A DNA stretch of 64,000 nucleotides, taken from Poindextera sp036272595. Lineage in GTDB: Bacteria > Pseudomonadota > Alphaproteobacteria > Caulobacterales > Caulobacteraceae. Below, piece by piece: positions 51,105 to 60,105 of this stretch. The notes under the pieces are model-generated. The model was given only the letters and a program-made list of their open reading frames with translations. It made no database searches and had not been told where the DNA came from. Every line of letters begins with the position of its first letter. Within the stretch, counting starts at the first letter, position 1. The DNA is taken from the NCBI GenBank assembly GCA_036272595.1, contig DATAYM010000014.1, positions 17,064 to 81,063 of the forward strand, written 5' to 3'. Both the position numbers and the translations under genes were made by a program.

Positions 51105-52328
51105 TCAGCGCGTCAGCGTGACCCGTCCGGAACGCGGGCCGACGCCGCCGGGGACCGGGACGCTGGACCCCGCGTAGTTGGCGTTGATGACCAGGTTCGG
51201 GCTGCCGGCCAGGCTGATCGCCTTGGCGACCACGACGGTCCAGGCCGACTGGTCGGCGACCTGGGTGTTGTTCCCGGAGACGGCCAGGGTGGCGTTCGGA
51301 ATATAGATGGTCCCCAGCAACTGGTGGGCGGCGTCGCTGGATATGGTGAAGGTCTGGGTGTTGGACCGCGTCGTGGCGATGACGAAGCCGGCATAGGTCG
51401 ACTTGCCCTGACGGCCCTGCAGGGAGATCTGCGAGCCGTCCTGGAAGGTGAAATTGGACTTGTCGTCGAACACCAGCACCACGTTCGAGCCGACCAGCTG
51501 CGAATTCTCCATCAGGATCAGGTGGCTGTTGATGAAGTAGTGCTCGCCGGGGAGCAGCTGGACCACCGCCGATTTGCGCGCGGTGAGGTTGCCGCAATGG
51601 ATGCCCGGCGACAGCACGTTGACGCCGAGGTCGAAGACCAGGTCGAGCGGGTTGCAGAGCAGGCCGTTGGGATTGATCTGCATCGAGGCGAACGGGTCGG
51701 CGATCGCCGGCGCGCCGACCTGGGGAGCGGGCGAGATGGCGCCGCTGGCCGATCCCACCGCCTGCACGGCCCCGGCCTGCAGCGAGGCGGACCCCTGGAC
51801 GTTGATGTCGCCGTTGGACTGGATCAGGCAGCCGGGAGCGGTGACCTGGGCGAGGTCGCTCATGACGATGTCGTCGGAGGCGCTCGCGCCGGAACTCAGC
51901 ACGCAGAGCGGCATCAGGCCCAGCGAGGCGGCGGTGGCGCTGGCGTGGATCGACCAGCCGCCCGGCGGCAGGAGATTGCCGAAGAAGGAGGCCCGATGGC
52001 CGGCCAGGGTCACCGTGACGCTGGAATTGTCGGGGGCGAAGGTGGTGACGGCCGTGACGCCGTCGCTCCGGGCCATCTGCGGGATCTGGGCGGTCATGAA
52101 CTGGCTGGCGCGGGCGGCGATGCCGGCGTCGTCGGCGATGCCCAGCTGCTTGGCCGCATCCAGGGCGGTGGCGTCGGCGGCGTCCTGCATGGCGCTGTAG
52201 TCGCCGCGCACGGACGACAGGTCGATCGCGCCGCAGCCCAGCACCAGGATGATCGGCAGGAGGACGGCGGCGATCACCGCCATCCCGCCGCCCCGATCGC
52301 GGGCGGTGGCGGCCAGGGAGATTTTCAT
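51105..52328 (-). CDS. TadG-like pilus assembly / secreted protein
   Basis: A 407-residue protein with an N-terminal membrane anchor (GGMAVIAAVLLPIILVLGCG, about residues 14-33) followed by DLSSVRGDYSAMQDAADATALDAAK, the signature of Tad-type pseudopilin-associated TadG/TadE-like proteins. The rest is a long, Asn/Ser/Val-rich, probably beta-helical extracytoplasmic domain. Other tad genes are not present, so it is an orphan. Its ATG overlaps the stop of the response-regulator gene (ATGA), implying translational coupling to a signalling protein. Likely exposed at or outside the inner membrane. Confidence 0.8.
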   Translation of the reverse strand: MKISLAATARDRGGGMAVIAAVLLPIILVLGCGAIDLSSVRGDYSAMQDAADATALDAAKQLGIADDAGIAARASQFMTAQIPQMARSDGVTAVTTFAPDNSSVTVTLAGHRASFFGNLLPPGGWSIHASATAASLGLMPLCVLSSGASASDDIVMSDLAQVTAPGCLIQSNGDINVQGSASLQAGAVQAVGSASGAISPAPQVGAPAIADPFASMQINPNGLLCNPLDLVFDLGVNVLSPGIHCGNLTARKSAVVQLLPGEHYFINSHLILMENSQLVGSNVVLVFDDKSNFTFQDGSQISLQGRQGKSTYAGFVIATTRSNTQTFTISSDAAHQLLGTIYIPNATLAVSGNNTQVADQSAWTVVVAKAISLAGSPNLVINANYAGSSVPVPGGVGPRSGRVTLTR

Positions 52329-52963
52329 CACGCCGCCACGGCCGGCCGGCGCGACAGGGGCTCGAGCATGGACTTCAGGTCGGCGGCCACCGAGCGATTG
52401 AGATCGCCCTTGGCGTCGATCGCCAGGGAGAGCAGGCGCGAGGTCTGGCCGGCCAGTTCCGCCAGCCGGCGGTCGGCCGCCTGCACCGCCGCGCGCGCCC
52501 TCTGCTCGGCCTCGTAGGCGCGCCGGACATAGCGGATCTGATAGCTCAACAGCCGCCAGTTCAACGGCTTGGAGACGAAGGAGGTCGCGCCCGCCGCATA
52601 GGCGCGGTCGATGGCGGCGATGTCCTCGCGCCCAGTCACCACGATCACCGGCAGGTCGCGAAGGCGCTGGGTTTCGCCCAGCCGGCGCAACACCTCGAAG
52701 CCGTCGACCCGCGGCATTTCCAGGTCGAGCAGCACGATATCCGCCGGCCAGTCGGCCAGCAGGGCGAGCGCCTCGTCGCCGTCGCCGACGGTCTTCACCT
52801 CCGCCGTATCGGTGCCCAGGTGGACCAGCGCGAACTCGCGCAGGATCGGATCGTCGTCCACGAACAGCACCCGCAGTTCCTCCTGCAGGACGTGGAAGAA
52901 CGGCTGCTGTGGTTCGGACGACGCCGGCATGGCTTCCCGAAGGCCTCGAAATTCGCCGTCCAA
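52328..52963 (-). CDS. Single-domain response regulator with C-terminal coiled helix
   Basis: A 211-residue protein. The receiver domain spans about residues 30-150: acidic pocket LFVDDDPILREFA, phospho-aspartate in DIVLLDLEMPRVDGFE (about residue 84) and lysine in SFVSKPLNW. After it comes an 60-residue Ala/Arg-rich helix, not a DNA-binding domain, so it signals by protein contact. The first ATG gives a 32-residue N-terminal extension; ATG at 52930 is an alternative. It is upstream of and overlapping the TadG-like gene, and divergent from the large hybrid kinase-EAL gene across a 71-bp gap, a likely phosphorelay partner. Confidence 0.88.
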   Translation of the reverse strand: MDGEFRGLREAMPASSEPQQPFFHVLQEELRVLFVDDDPILREFALVHLGTDTAEVKTVGDGDEALALLADWPADIVLLDLEMPRVDGFEVLRRLGETQRLRDLPVIVVTGREDIAAIDRAYAAGATSFVSKPLNWRLLSYQIRYVRRAYEAEQRARAAVQAADRRLAELAGQTSRLLSLAIDAKGDLNRSVAADLKSMLEPLSRRPAVAA

Positions 52964-53034
52964 TTAAGCGTGCAGTCATTAATCCCCGGTAACTCTTGGA
53001 GAATTAGCCATTTTTCCCCAGCGCCCGCCCCAGC

Positions 53035-56000
53035 TTGTCCGCCTCAGAACCGATCCGTCGCCGCCGTGGTTCGATCCGCGCCAAGCTGACCGTTCTGGTC
53101 CTGGCGTCGGTCGGCATCGCCGTGGCCGTAGTCACCGGCGTCTCGGCCTGGCGCGATGGCCAGCGCGAGGCGGCGCTGCAGGTGGACCGGCTGTCGGCCG
53201 AGGCGGCGGTGGTCAGCTCGCTCACCAGCCAGGCCGCCTTCCAGCACGACCGGGTCCGGGCGTTCGAGGCCATCCGCTCCATCAGCCTGATGCCGGACGT
53301 CGCCTATGCCCGGGTCGAGACCGCGGACGGCGCTCTGCTCGCCGAGACCGGCTCCGGCGTTCGGCTGACCACCGACATCCGGTTGAGCCGCAACGCCGCC
53401 CCCTCGCTCTGGTCGATGCTGCGCTCGCGCACGGTCGAGGTCAGCGCGCCGGTGGTCTATGCACGCTCGCCGGTGGGACGGGTGGTGCTGGTCGGCCGGC
53501 TCGCCGGCGCCGGCCGGTTCGTCTCCAGCCTGTGGATCAGCCTGGCCGCGGCCCTGATCGCGTCGCTGGCCGGCCTCGCCGTCGCCTGGCGGCTCGGCCG
53601 GCGGGTCTCCGGCCCAATCGTGGCGCTCACCGAGGCCATGGCCGGGATCGAGGCCGACCACGACTATGCGCGCGCGGTCAGGATCGCCGCCGACGGCGAG
53701 GTCGGCCTCCTGGTCGACGGCTTCAACCGCATGCTCGACGAGATCCGGGCCCGCGACCTCGGCCTGGAGCGCACCGTCGCCATCCGCACCAGCGAGTTGC
53801 GCGTCGCCAAGGACCAGGCCGAGGGCGCCAACCGCGCCAAGTCCGACTTCCTGGCCACCATGAGCCACGAGATCCGCACGCCGATGAACGGGGTGATGGT
53901 GATGGCCGAGCTCCTGGCCGCCGGCGACCTCGCGCCGCGCCAGCGCCGCTTCGCCGAGGTGATCGCCAAGTCCGGCGCCAGCCTGATCGCGATCATCAAC
54001 GACATCCTCGACTTTTCGAAGATCGAGGCCGGCAAGATGACGCTGGAGCAGGCGCCCACCGACCTGACCGAGATCGTCGAGGACGTGGTCAGCCTGTTCT
54101 GGGAGCGGGCGCGGGAAAAGGGCCTCGACCTGGCCGCCTATATCGATCCGCGGGTTCCGGCCCTGATCGAGGCCGATCCGGTGCGCCTGCGCCAGGTGAT
54201 CGGCAACCTGGTCAACAATGCGCTGAAGTTCACCGAGACCGGCGGGGTCATGCTGTCGGCCGAACCGGCCCCCGAGGGCGGCCTGCGCATCGAGGTGCGC
54301 GACACCGGGGTCGGCGTCGCCAAGGACAAGATCGCCTCGCTGTTCAACGCCTTCAGCCAGGCCGACGCCTCGACCACGCGGCGATTCGGCGGCACCGGCC
54401 TTGGCCTGGCCATCTGCCGCAGGCTGGTCGAGGCCATGGGCGGCCGGCTGCTGGTGGCCAGCAATCCCGGCCGCGGGTCCACCTTCGGCTTCGAGTTCCG
54501 GCCGCCGGTGATCGAGCCGGGCGCGCCCTGGCCGGTCTTCGACGGCGCCCAGATCGCGGTTTCGCTGGCCGGGGTCGCCACCCGTTCTTCCGTTCGCCGC
54601 TACCTGGCCAGCGCCCACGCCGAGCTCTGCGCCAGCGTCGCCGGCGACGGCCAGGTCCCGCCCATGGCGGTGATCGGCGATCCCCAGGCCCTGGCGCCGC
54701 TCGCGCCCGGGCCGGTGCACACGGTCTGCATCGGCGAATATGGCGATCCCGCGCCCGCCAGGCTCAAGCACGCCGGCCTGGCCCAGGTGGTGCTGATCCA
54801 ACCCTTCCGCCGCCGCGACCTGGCCGCCGTGCTGGCCCAGTTGGCCGCCGGCGGCGGCCTCTCCGACGCCCTGGTCGAGGAGGCGCGCGCCGAGGACGAC
54901 GCCCTGCCCAGCTTCGCCGGCCGCCGGGTGCTGGTCGCCGACGACAGCGCGGTCAATCGCGAAGTGGCGATGGAGGCCCTGGCGCGGCTTGGGGTCAGCG
55001 CCGCCGTGGCCGCCGACGGCCGCGCCGCCGCCGAAGCCGCCTTTACCGAGCCGTTCGACCTGATCCTGATGGACGGCGGCATGCCGGTGATGGACGGCTA
55101 CCAGGCCGCCCGCGCCATCCGCGCCGCCGAGGCTGAATTCCATCGCCCACGCACCCCGATCATCGCCCTGACCGCCGAGGTGCTCGGAACCCGCGCTGAC
55201 GCCTGGCGCGACGCCGGCATGGACGGGGTGCTGCACAAGCCCTTCACCCTGGCCGGGCTCGCCCGCACCCTGGCGGCGGTGATGGACCCCCTGGCGGCCG
55301 GCGACGAGGCGGCGGCGCTGGAGCCGCTGGACGCCGGCGCGGCCAGCGTCTCGCCGGAGCTGATCGACGCCGCGGTCGCGGCCGAGCTGGCGCATATGGC
55401 CGACAGCGGCCGCGCCGACTTCGTCGCCCGGGTCATCCGCCTCTACCGCGAACACGCCCCGGTCGCGGTGCGCAGCATGGTCGAGGCCGTCGCCGCCGGC
55501 GACCGGGCCGAGACCGCGCGCGCAGCCCACGCCCTGAAGTCGATGAGCGGCAACATCGGCGCCCGCGCCGTCGCCGACATGGCCGGCCGCATCGAGGCCG
55601 CCGCCCGCGAGCGCGACGTCGCTCCCGCCGAGATCGAGACCCTGCACCGCCGGCTGCTGGCCACCCTGGACGCGCTGGACAATCCCGATGCGCCCGCCGG
55701 CGCGGCCGAGACCGAAGCCGCGCCGCTCAGCGACCAGGCGCGCCTGCTGCAGGACCTCAAACTGGCCAGGGAGCGCGGCGAGTTCTCGCTGGTCTACCAG
55801 AAGCAGGTCGACCGCGACGGCGAGGCCATCCTCGGCGTCGAGGCGCTGCTCAGATGGAACCATCCGACCCGCGGCGGCATCAGCCCGGCCCTGTTCATCC
55901 CGCTGGCCGAGCAGAACGGGCTGATCCGGGACATCACCGGCTGGGTGCTCGACCAGGCCATGGCCGAGACCAATGACCTGGACCTGGCGGTGGCGATCAA

Positions 56001-56520
56001 CGCCTCGGCGGTGGAGTTCGGCGATCCGGCGTTCACCGACGAGCTGGCCGTGGTCGCCGCGCGCTACGACTTCGACCTGCGCCGCCTGGAGATCGAGGTG
56101 ACCGAGACCGCCATCCTGTCCGAGGGCGACGAGATCCGCCGCAGCATGGACCGGCTGCACGCCATGGGGGTCAAGATCGCCCTGGACGATTTCGGCGTCG
56201 GCTATTCCAGCCTCAGCCACCTGCAGCTCTATCCGTTCGACAAGCTCAAGATCGACCGGATGTTCATCAACCGCTGCAGCGACGACGTGCAGTCGGCCAC
56301 CCTGGTCCACGCCCTGGTCAGCATCGGCCGCGCCCTGGGCATGAAGGTGGTCGCCGAAGGGGTCGAGGACGAGATGCAGCGCAAGTTCCTGCGCGCCGCC
56401 GGCGCCCATTCCATGCAGGGCTTCCTGTTCGGCCGGCCGCTGCCGATCGCCGAGCTCAAGCGCGAACTCGGCGGCGGCATCGGGCCCGAAAGCCGAATGC
56501 TCGCGGCCGGCGGCCGTTAA
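53035..56520 (+). CDS. Membrane hybrid histidine kinase with receiver, Hpt and EAL (c-di-GMP phosphodiesterase) domains
   Basis: A 1161-residue multidomain signalling protein. Order: helix 1 (about 18-38), CHASE8-like periplasmic sensor (to 160), helix 2 (about 163-185), HAMP, HisKA with H278 (MSHEIRTPMNG), HATPase (GTGLGLAICRRLVEAMGG), a degenerate receiver-like segment (500-600), a receiver with D680 (LILMDGGMPVMDGY), an Hpt domain with H832 (AAHALKSMSGNIGA) and an EAL domain from about 905. The EAL site looks intact: E936 in VEALLRW, EVTETA, LDDFGVGYSSL, KIDRMF, VAEGVED and QGFLFGRP. An in-frame stop at 53005 leaves a TTG at 53035 as the only reasonable start; its ribosome site is weak. 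It is expected to couple a phosphorelay directly to c-di-GMP breakdown. Confidence 0.9.
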   Translation: MSASEPIRRRRGSIRAKLTVLVLASVGIAVAVVTGVSAWRDGQREAALQVDRLSAEAAVVSSLTSQAAFQHDRVRAFEAIRSISLMPDVAYARVETADGALLAETGSGVRLTTDIRLSRNAAPSLWSMLRSRTVEVSAPVVYARSPVGRVVLVGRLAGAGRFVSSLWISLAAALIASLAGLAVAWRLGRRVSGPIVALTEAMAGIEADHDYARAVRIAADGEVGLLVDGFNRMLDEIRARDLGLERTVAIRTSELRVAKDQAEGANRAKSDFLATMSHEIRTPMNGVMVMAELLAAGDLAPRQRRFAEVIAKSGASLIAIINDILDFSKIEAGKMTLEQAPTDLTEIVEDVVSLFWERAREKGLDLAAYIDPRVPALIEADPVRLRQVIGNLVNNALKFTETGGVMLSAEPAPEGGLRIEVRDTGVGVAKDKIASLFNAFSQADASTTRRFGGTGLGLAICRRLVEAMGGRLLVASNPGRGSTFGFEFRPPVIEPGAPWPVFDGAQIAVSLAGVATRSSVRRYLASAHAELCASVAGDGQVPPMAVIGDPQALAPLAPGPVHTVCIGEYGDPAPARLKHAGLAQVVLIQPFRRRDLAAVLAQLAAGGGLSDALVEEARAEDDALPSFAGRRVLVADDSAVNREVAMEALARLGVSAAVAADGRAAAEAAFTEPFDLILMDGGMPVMDGYQAARAIRAAEAEFHRPRTPIIALTAEVLGTRADAWRDAGMDGVLHKPFTLAGLARTLAAVMDPLAAGDEAAALEPLDAGAASVSPELIDAAVAAELAHMADSGRADFVARVIRLYREHAPVAVRSMVEAVAAGDRAETARAAHALKSMSGNIGARAVADMAGRIEAAARERDVAPAEIETLHRRLLATLDALDNPDAPAGAAETEAAPLSDQARLLQDLKLARERGEFSLVYQKQVDRDGEAILGVEALLRWNHPTRGGISPALFIPLAEQNGLIRDITGWVLDQAMAETNDLDLAVAINASAVEFGDPAFTDELAVVAARYDFDLRRLEIEVTETAILSEGDEIRRSMDRLHAMGVKIALDDFGVGYSSLSHLQLYPFDKLKIDRMFINRCSDDVQSATLVHALVSIGRALGMKVVAEGVEDEMQRKFLRAAGAHSMQGFLFGRPLPIAELKRELGGGIGPESRMLAAGGR

Positions 56521-56544
56521 CCAGTTCGGAACCGGGCGCCGCGA

Positions 56545-58041
56545 ATGTCTGCCGTGGGCGAAGAGGGGCGGCAGGTGGCGGCGGAAAGCGGTCTTGATCC
56601 ATCCGACTGGCGCGAGGTCCGCGACCAGGGCCACCGCATGCTCGACGACCTGTTCGATCATCTGGAGAGCCTGCGCGACCAGCCGGTCTGGCGCCCGATC
56701 CCGCAGGCCGTGCGGCAGCGGTTTCGTGGCGCCCCGCCGACCGCGCCCAGTCCGCTGGCCGAGGCCCATGCCAGCTTCATGCGCGACGTGCTGCCCTACG
56801 CCGGCGGCAACCTGCACCCGGGCTTCATGGGCTGGGTCCAGGGCGCCGGAACCCCGGTGGGGATGCTGGCGGAGATGCTGGCCGGCGGTCTGAACGCCAA
56901 CCTCGGCGGCCGCGACCACATGCCGATCGAAGTCGAGCGCGAGGTGATCGGCTGGATGCGCCAGCTGCTCGGCTTTCCGCAAGCCGCCAGCGGCCTTCTG
57001 GTCACCGGCGCCTCCATGGCCAACTTCATCGGCGTCCTGGTCGCCCGCCAGCGCGCCCTCGGCGCCGCCGGCCGGCGGCAGGGCGCGGATGGCGCGCGGC
57101 TGACCGCCTACGCCTCCACCGCCGCCCATGGCTGCGTGCCGCGCGCCATGGAGATGGCCGGGCTGGGCTCCGACGCCCTGCGCAAGGTCGCAACAACCGC
57201 CGACCATCGCATCGACCTCGAGGCGCTGCGCCAGGCGATCGCGGCCGACCGCCGCGCCGGCGCCAGGCCCTTCCTGCTGGTCGGCAATGCGGGGACGGTG
57301 GACGTCGGCGCGATCGACGACCTGGCCGCCCTGGCCGACCTGGCCCAGGCCGAGGGGCTGCATTTCCACATCGACGGCGCCTTCGGGGCGCTGGGCGTGC
57401 TGGCGCCGGAGATCAGGCCGCGGCTCGCGGGGCTGGAGCGCGCCGATTCGCTGGCCTTCGACTTCCACAAGTGGGGCCAGGTCCCCTATGACGCCGGCTG
57501 CGTCCTGGTGCGCGACCAGTCCCTGCACCGCGAGACCTTCGCCGCCGAGGCCGCCTACCTGCAACGCGAGCGGCGCGGCCTGGCCGGCGGCGACTGGTGG
57601 CCGTGCGACTATGGTCCGGACCTGTCGCGCGGCTTTCGGGCGCTGAAGACCTGGTTCACCCTCAAGGTCCACGGGACCGACGCCATCGGCGCGGCCGTCG
57701 CCCATGGCTGCGCCCTGGCCCGGGAGCTGGAACGGCGCGTCGCGGCGGCGCCGCGGCTGGAGCTGCTGGCGCCGGTGAGCCTCAACATCGTCTGCTTCCG
57801 CTACGTTTGCGACAACACCGACCAGGTCAACCGCGCCATCGTCGCCGACCTGCAGGAGGCCGGCGAGGTCGCCCCGTCGCTGACCACCGTCGACGGCAAG
57901 GCCGCCATCCGCGCCGCCCTGTTCAACCACCGCACCGACGAGCGCGATCTTGACGCCCTGGTTCGCGGCGCCGTCGCGTTCGGCGATGCGGCCTGCCGAG
58001 GCCGGGCGCAACCGGGCGCGGCGCAACGGGGGGCGGCGTGA
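56545..58041 (+). CDS. PLP-dependent group II amino-acid decarboxylase
   Basis: A 498-residue decarboxylase of the aromatic-L-amino-acid/glutamate group. It carries HPGFMGWVQGAGTPVGMLAE in the substrate region, LVTGASMANFIG (PLP phosphate), LHFHIDGAFGALGVLAPEI (PLP aspartate) and the PLP lysine K309 in LAFDFHKWGQVPYDAG. The neighbourhood of the lysine (DFHKWGQ) is slightly different from the usual DPHKW, hinting at an unusual substrate. The gene begins 24 bases after the hybrid-kinase stop and overlaps the ATP-grasp gene by four bases (GTGA), which strongly suggests that the decarboxylation product is the substrate of that ligase. Confidence 0.87.
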   Translation: MSAVGEEGRQVAAESGLDPSDWREVRDQGHRMLDDLFDHLESLRDQPVWRPIPQAVRQRFRGAPPTAPSPLAEAHASFMRDVLPYAGGNLHPGFMGWVQGAGTPVGMLAEMLAGGLNANLGGRDHMPIEVEREVIGWMRQLLGFPQAASGLLVTGASMANFIGVLVARQRALGAAGRRQGADGARLTAYASTAAHGCVPRAMEMAGLGSDALRKVATTADHRIDLEALRQAIAADRRAGARPFLLVGNAGTVDVGAIDDLAALADLAQAEGLHFHIDGAFGALGVLAPEIRPRLAGLERADSLAFDFHKWGQVPYDAGCVLVRDQSLHRETFAAEAAYLQRERRGLAGGDWWPCDYGPDLSRGFRALKTWFTLKVHGTDAIGAAVAHGCALARELERRVAAAPRLELLAPVSLNIVCFRYVCDNTDQVNRAIVADLQEAGEVAPSLTTVDGKAAIRAALFNHRTDERDLDALVRGAVAFGDAACRGRAQPGAAQRGAA

Positions 58042-59216
58042 GCGCCTCGCCCGCCGAGGTCATCGGCCTGGCGGCGCTCGGCCGCATGGTGTTCGAAGGG
58101 GTCGACGTGGTTCCGGTCTGGGACCGGCTGATGGCCCGCACCGGCGCCGATCCCGCCGACGCCGGCGCGATCATGGACCTGGCCACCCTGCTCCTGCTCT
58201 CCGGCCAGCGCGACTCCGGCCTGGCGGTCCAGGCCGAGGCCTTGGCGGTGCAAAAGCTCTTCCGCCGCCCGGCCGCCGACGCCGGTGCGCTCAGGCTGCT
58301 GGCCATCGTCACCCCCGGCGACCTGATGGCCAACACCCCGCTCGACTTCCTGCTGGAGGGCGCGAACGTCGAGCTGATCAGCCTCTATGTCGAACCCGGC
58401 GTCCCGATCCCCGAGCCGCCCGGGCACGACGTCGCCTTCCTGGCCATCGGCGAATCCGAGGCCAACCGCGCCGCCCTCGACGCCATCGAGCCGCTCCTGG
58501 CCGGGTGGCCGAGGCCGGTGCTGAACGGCAAGCCCGCCAACATCCGCGCCCTCACCCGCGACGGGGTCGCCGCGGCCATGGCCGGCGCCGCGCAGGTGCT
58601 GGCGCCCGCCGCCGCCCGCCTGGGCCGCGCCGATCTGGACGCCGTCGCCGCCGGCCGCTGCGGCCCTTGCGCCTTTCCCATGCTGGTCCGCCCGATCGCC
58701 TCCCACGCCGGCGATGGCCTCGCCAGGCTGGACGCGCCGGCCGCCATCCCGGCCTATCTGGCCGAGAGCGCCGAGGATCGGTTCTACGTCACGCCCTTCG
58801 TCGACTATGCCGGACCGGACGGCCTGTTTCGCAAGCAGCGCATCGTGCTGATCGAGGGGCGCCCCTTCATCTGCCACATGGCGGTCTCCGAGCGCTGGAT
58901 GGTCCACTACATGAACGCCGGCATGACCGAGAGCGCCGACAAGCGCGCCGAGGAAGCCCGCTTCATGGCCGGGTTCGACGCCGATTTCGCAGCGCGGCAC
59001 GCGGGCGCCTTCGCCCAGCTGCATGAGCGGCTCGGCCTCGACTATCTCGGCCTCGACTGCGCCGAGACCGCCGACGGCCGGCTGCTGCTGTTCGAGGCGG
59101 ACGTGGCGATGATCGTCCACGCCATGGATCCGCCGGACCCGTTCGCCTACAAGAAAGCCCCGATGCACAAGCTGTTCGGCGCCTTCGAGACCATGCTGCG
59201 CAAGGCCGCGGCCTAG
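58038..59216 (+). CDS. ATP-grasp (RimK-like) ligase with helical N-terminal region
   Basis: A 392-residue protein. The first 90 residues are helical, TPR-like (ALGRMVFEGVDVVPVWDRLM, ATLLLLSGQRDSGLAVQAEA). About residues 180-380 form an ATP-grasp fold: FPMLVRPIASHAGDGLARLD, FYVTPFVDYAGPDGLFRKQR, a long LIEGRPFICHMAVSERWMVH and LDYLGLDCAETADGRLLLFE as the magnesium-binding end (the D and E are in CAETADGRLLLFEAD). It should join a carboxylate to an amine or amino acid using ATP. The GTG start overlaps the preceding stop, indicating coupled translation with the decarboxylase. The pairing resembles small peptide- or amide-forming pathways, but I know no described counterpart. Confidence 0.75.
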   Translation: MSASPAEVIGLAALGRMVFEGVDVVPVWDRLMARTGADPADAGAIMDLATLLLLSGQRDSGLAVQAEALAVQKLFRRPAADAGALRLLAIVTPGDLMANTPLDFLLEGANVELISLYVEPGVPIPEPPGHDVAFLAIGESEANRAALDAIEPLLAGWPRPVLNGKPANIRALTRDGVAAAMAGAAQVLAPAAARLGRADLDAVAAGRCGPCAFPMLVRPIASHAGDGLARLDAPAAIPAYLAESAEDRFYVTPFVDYAGPDGLFRKQRIVLIEGRPFICHMAVSERWMVHYMNAGMTESADKRAEEARFMAGFDADFAARHAGAFAQLHERLGLDYLGLDCAETADGRLLLFEADVAMIVHAMDPPDPFAYKKAPMHKLFGAFETMLRKAAA

Positions 59217-59359
59217 GGTCTGCACCTATAAATGAGCCGGTCGCCATCGGGATGGCGCGGCGACCGGCCCGTCCCATAAACGCCGAGCATCCGGCGCTTA
59301 GAAGGCTTTTCACCGGATCGCTGTGGACGGTTGCCGGTTCCGGGAGGAGGCTTGGGCGG

Positions 59360-60079
59360 ATGTCCCGGTCAATTCGCCTGCTCGCCTTGCTCCAATTTTT
59401 ACGCGGCCGGCGCGTGCCCGTCACCGCCAGCCAGATCGCGCACGAACTTCAGGTTTCGGAGCGGACCGTTTACCGCGACATCGCGACGCTGGTCGCCCAA
59501 GGCGCTCCCGTGAGGGGGGAAGGCGGGATCGGATATGTCCTGAAACCGGGACTGTTTCTTCCCCCGCTGATGTTGCAGGGCGAGGAGGTCGAAGCCGTCC
59601 TGTTGGGACTCAGATATGTCGATCAGCGTGGCGACGAGCCGCTCCGCAAGGCCGCCGCGGTCGCCGCTGCGAAGATTGACGCAGTTCTTTCGTCGGACGC
59701 CCGCGCGGCGGGCGAAGCTTCGATCACCTTGCCGGGTCCACCCAGACACTTCCCGACAAACGCCGTGCCGCTCTCGATCCTTCGTGACGCGATCAGGAAG
59801 CAGCACAGATTGACCATCGCCTACGCCGATGCCGAAGGCCGGCTTACCAGCCGGACGATATGGCCCTTCGCGCTCGCCTTTGCGGACAGCGCGCGCGTGC
59901 TCGCTGCCTGGTGTGAACTGCGCGTCGGCTTCCGCATGTTTCGGACTGACCGGATCGCTTCAGCCGAGATAGGAGACCGCTACCCCGAACATCGATCCGC
60001 CCTGCTCAAACGGTTCCAGGCACAGGTTGCGGCGGCCGACGAGGAGGCCGCTCAACCCCTGACAGAAACTGACGGATGA
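59360..60079 (+). CDS. YafY-type transcriptional regulator (HTH_11 plus WYL domain)
   Basis: A 239-residue regulator. The N-terminal winged helix-turn-helix (SASQIAHELQVSERTVYRDI region, about residues 20-60; preceded by LLALLQFLRGRRVPV) is HTH_11-like. A WYL effector-binding domain follows (TIAYADAEGRLTSRTIWPFA, then CELRVGFRMFRTDRIASAE). The ATG at 59360 is chosen over an upstream in-frame ATG at 59252 because the HTH begins right after it and GGAGG lies ten bases upstream. It precedes the SnoaL-like and SDR genes in the same direction and is the natural candidate for their regulator. Confidence 0.88.
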   Translation: MSRSIRLLALLQFLRGRRVPVTASQIAHELQVSERTVYRDIATLVAQGAPVRGEGGIGYVLKPGLFLPPLMLQGEEVEAVLLGLRYVDQRGDEPLRKAAAVAAAKIDAVLSSDARAAGEASITLPGPPRHFPTNAVPLSILRDAIRKQHRLTIAYADAEGRLTSRTIWPFALAFADSARVLAAWCELRVGFRMFRTDRIASAEIGDRYPEHRSALLKRFQAQVAAADEEAAQPLTETDG

Positions 60080-60105
60080 ACTCTCCATATCGTCTTTCGT
60101 GACGG

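Noticed and set aside
49725..52517. Long plus-strand frame overlapping the MFS gene and running across the TadG-like gene
   Set aside because: Arg/Pro-rich shadow in a frame offset from the transporter; the second half is antisense to a protein with a clear TadG signature.
53044..58026. Very long open frame on the minus strand (about 1660 codons) opposite the hybrid kinase and decarboxylase genes
   Set aside because: Composition (Gly/Ala/Asp/Arg/His-rich, no motifs) is the mirror image expected opposite high-GC genes; the plus-strand frames contain complete, recognisable domains.
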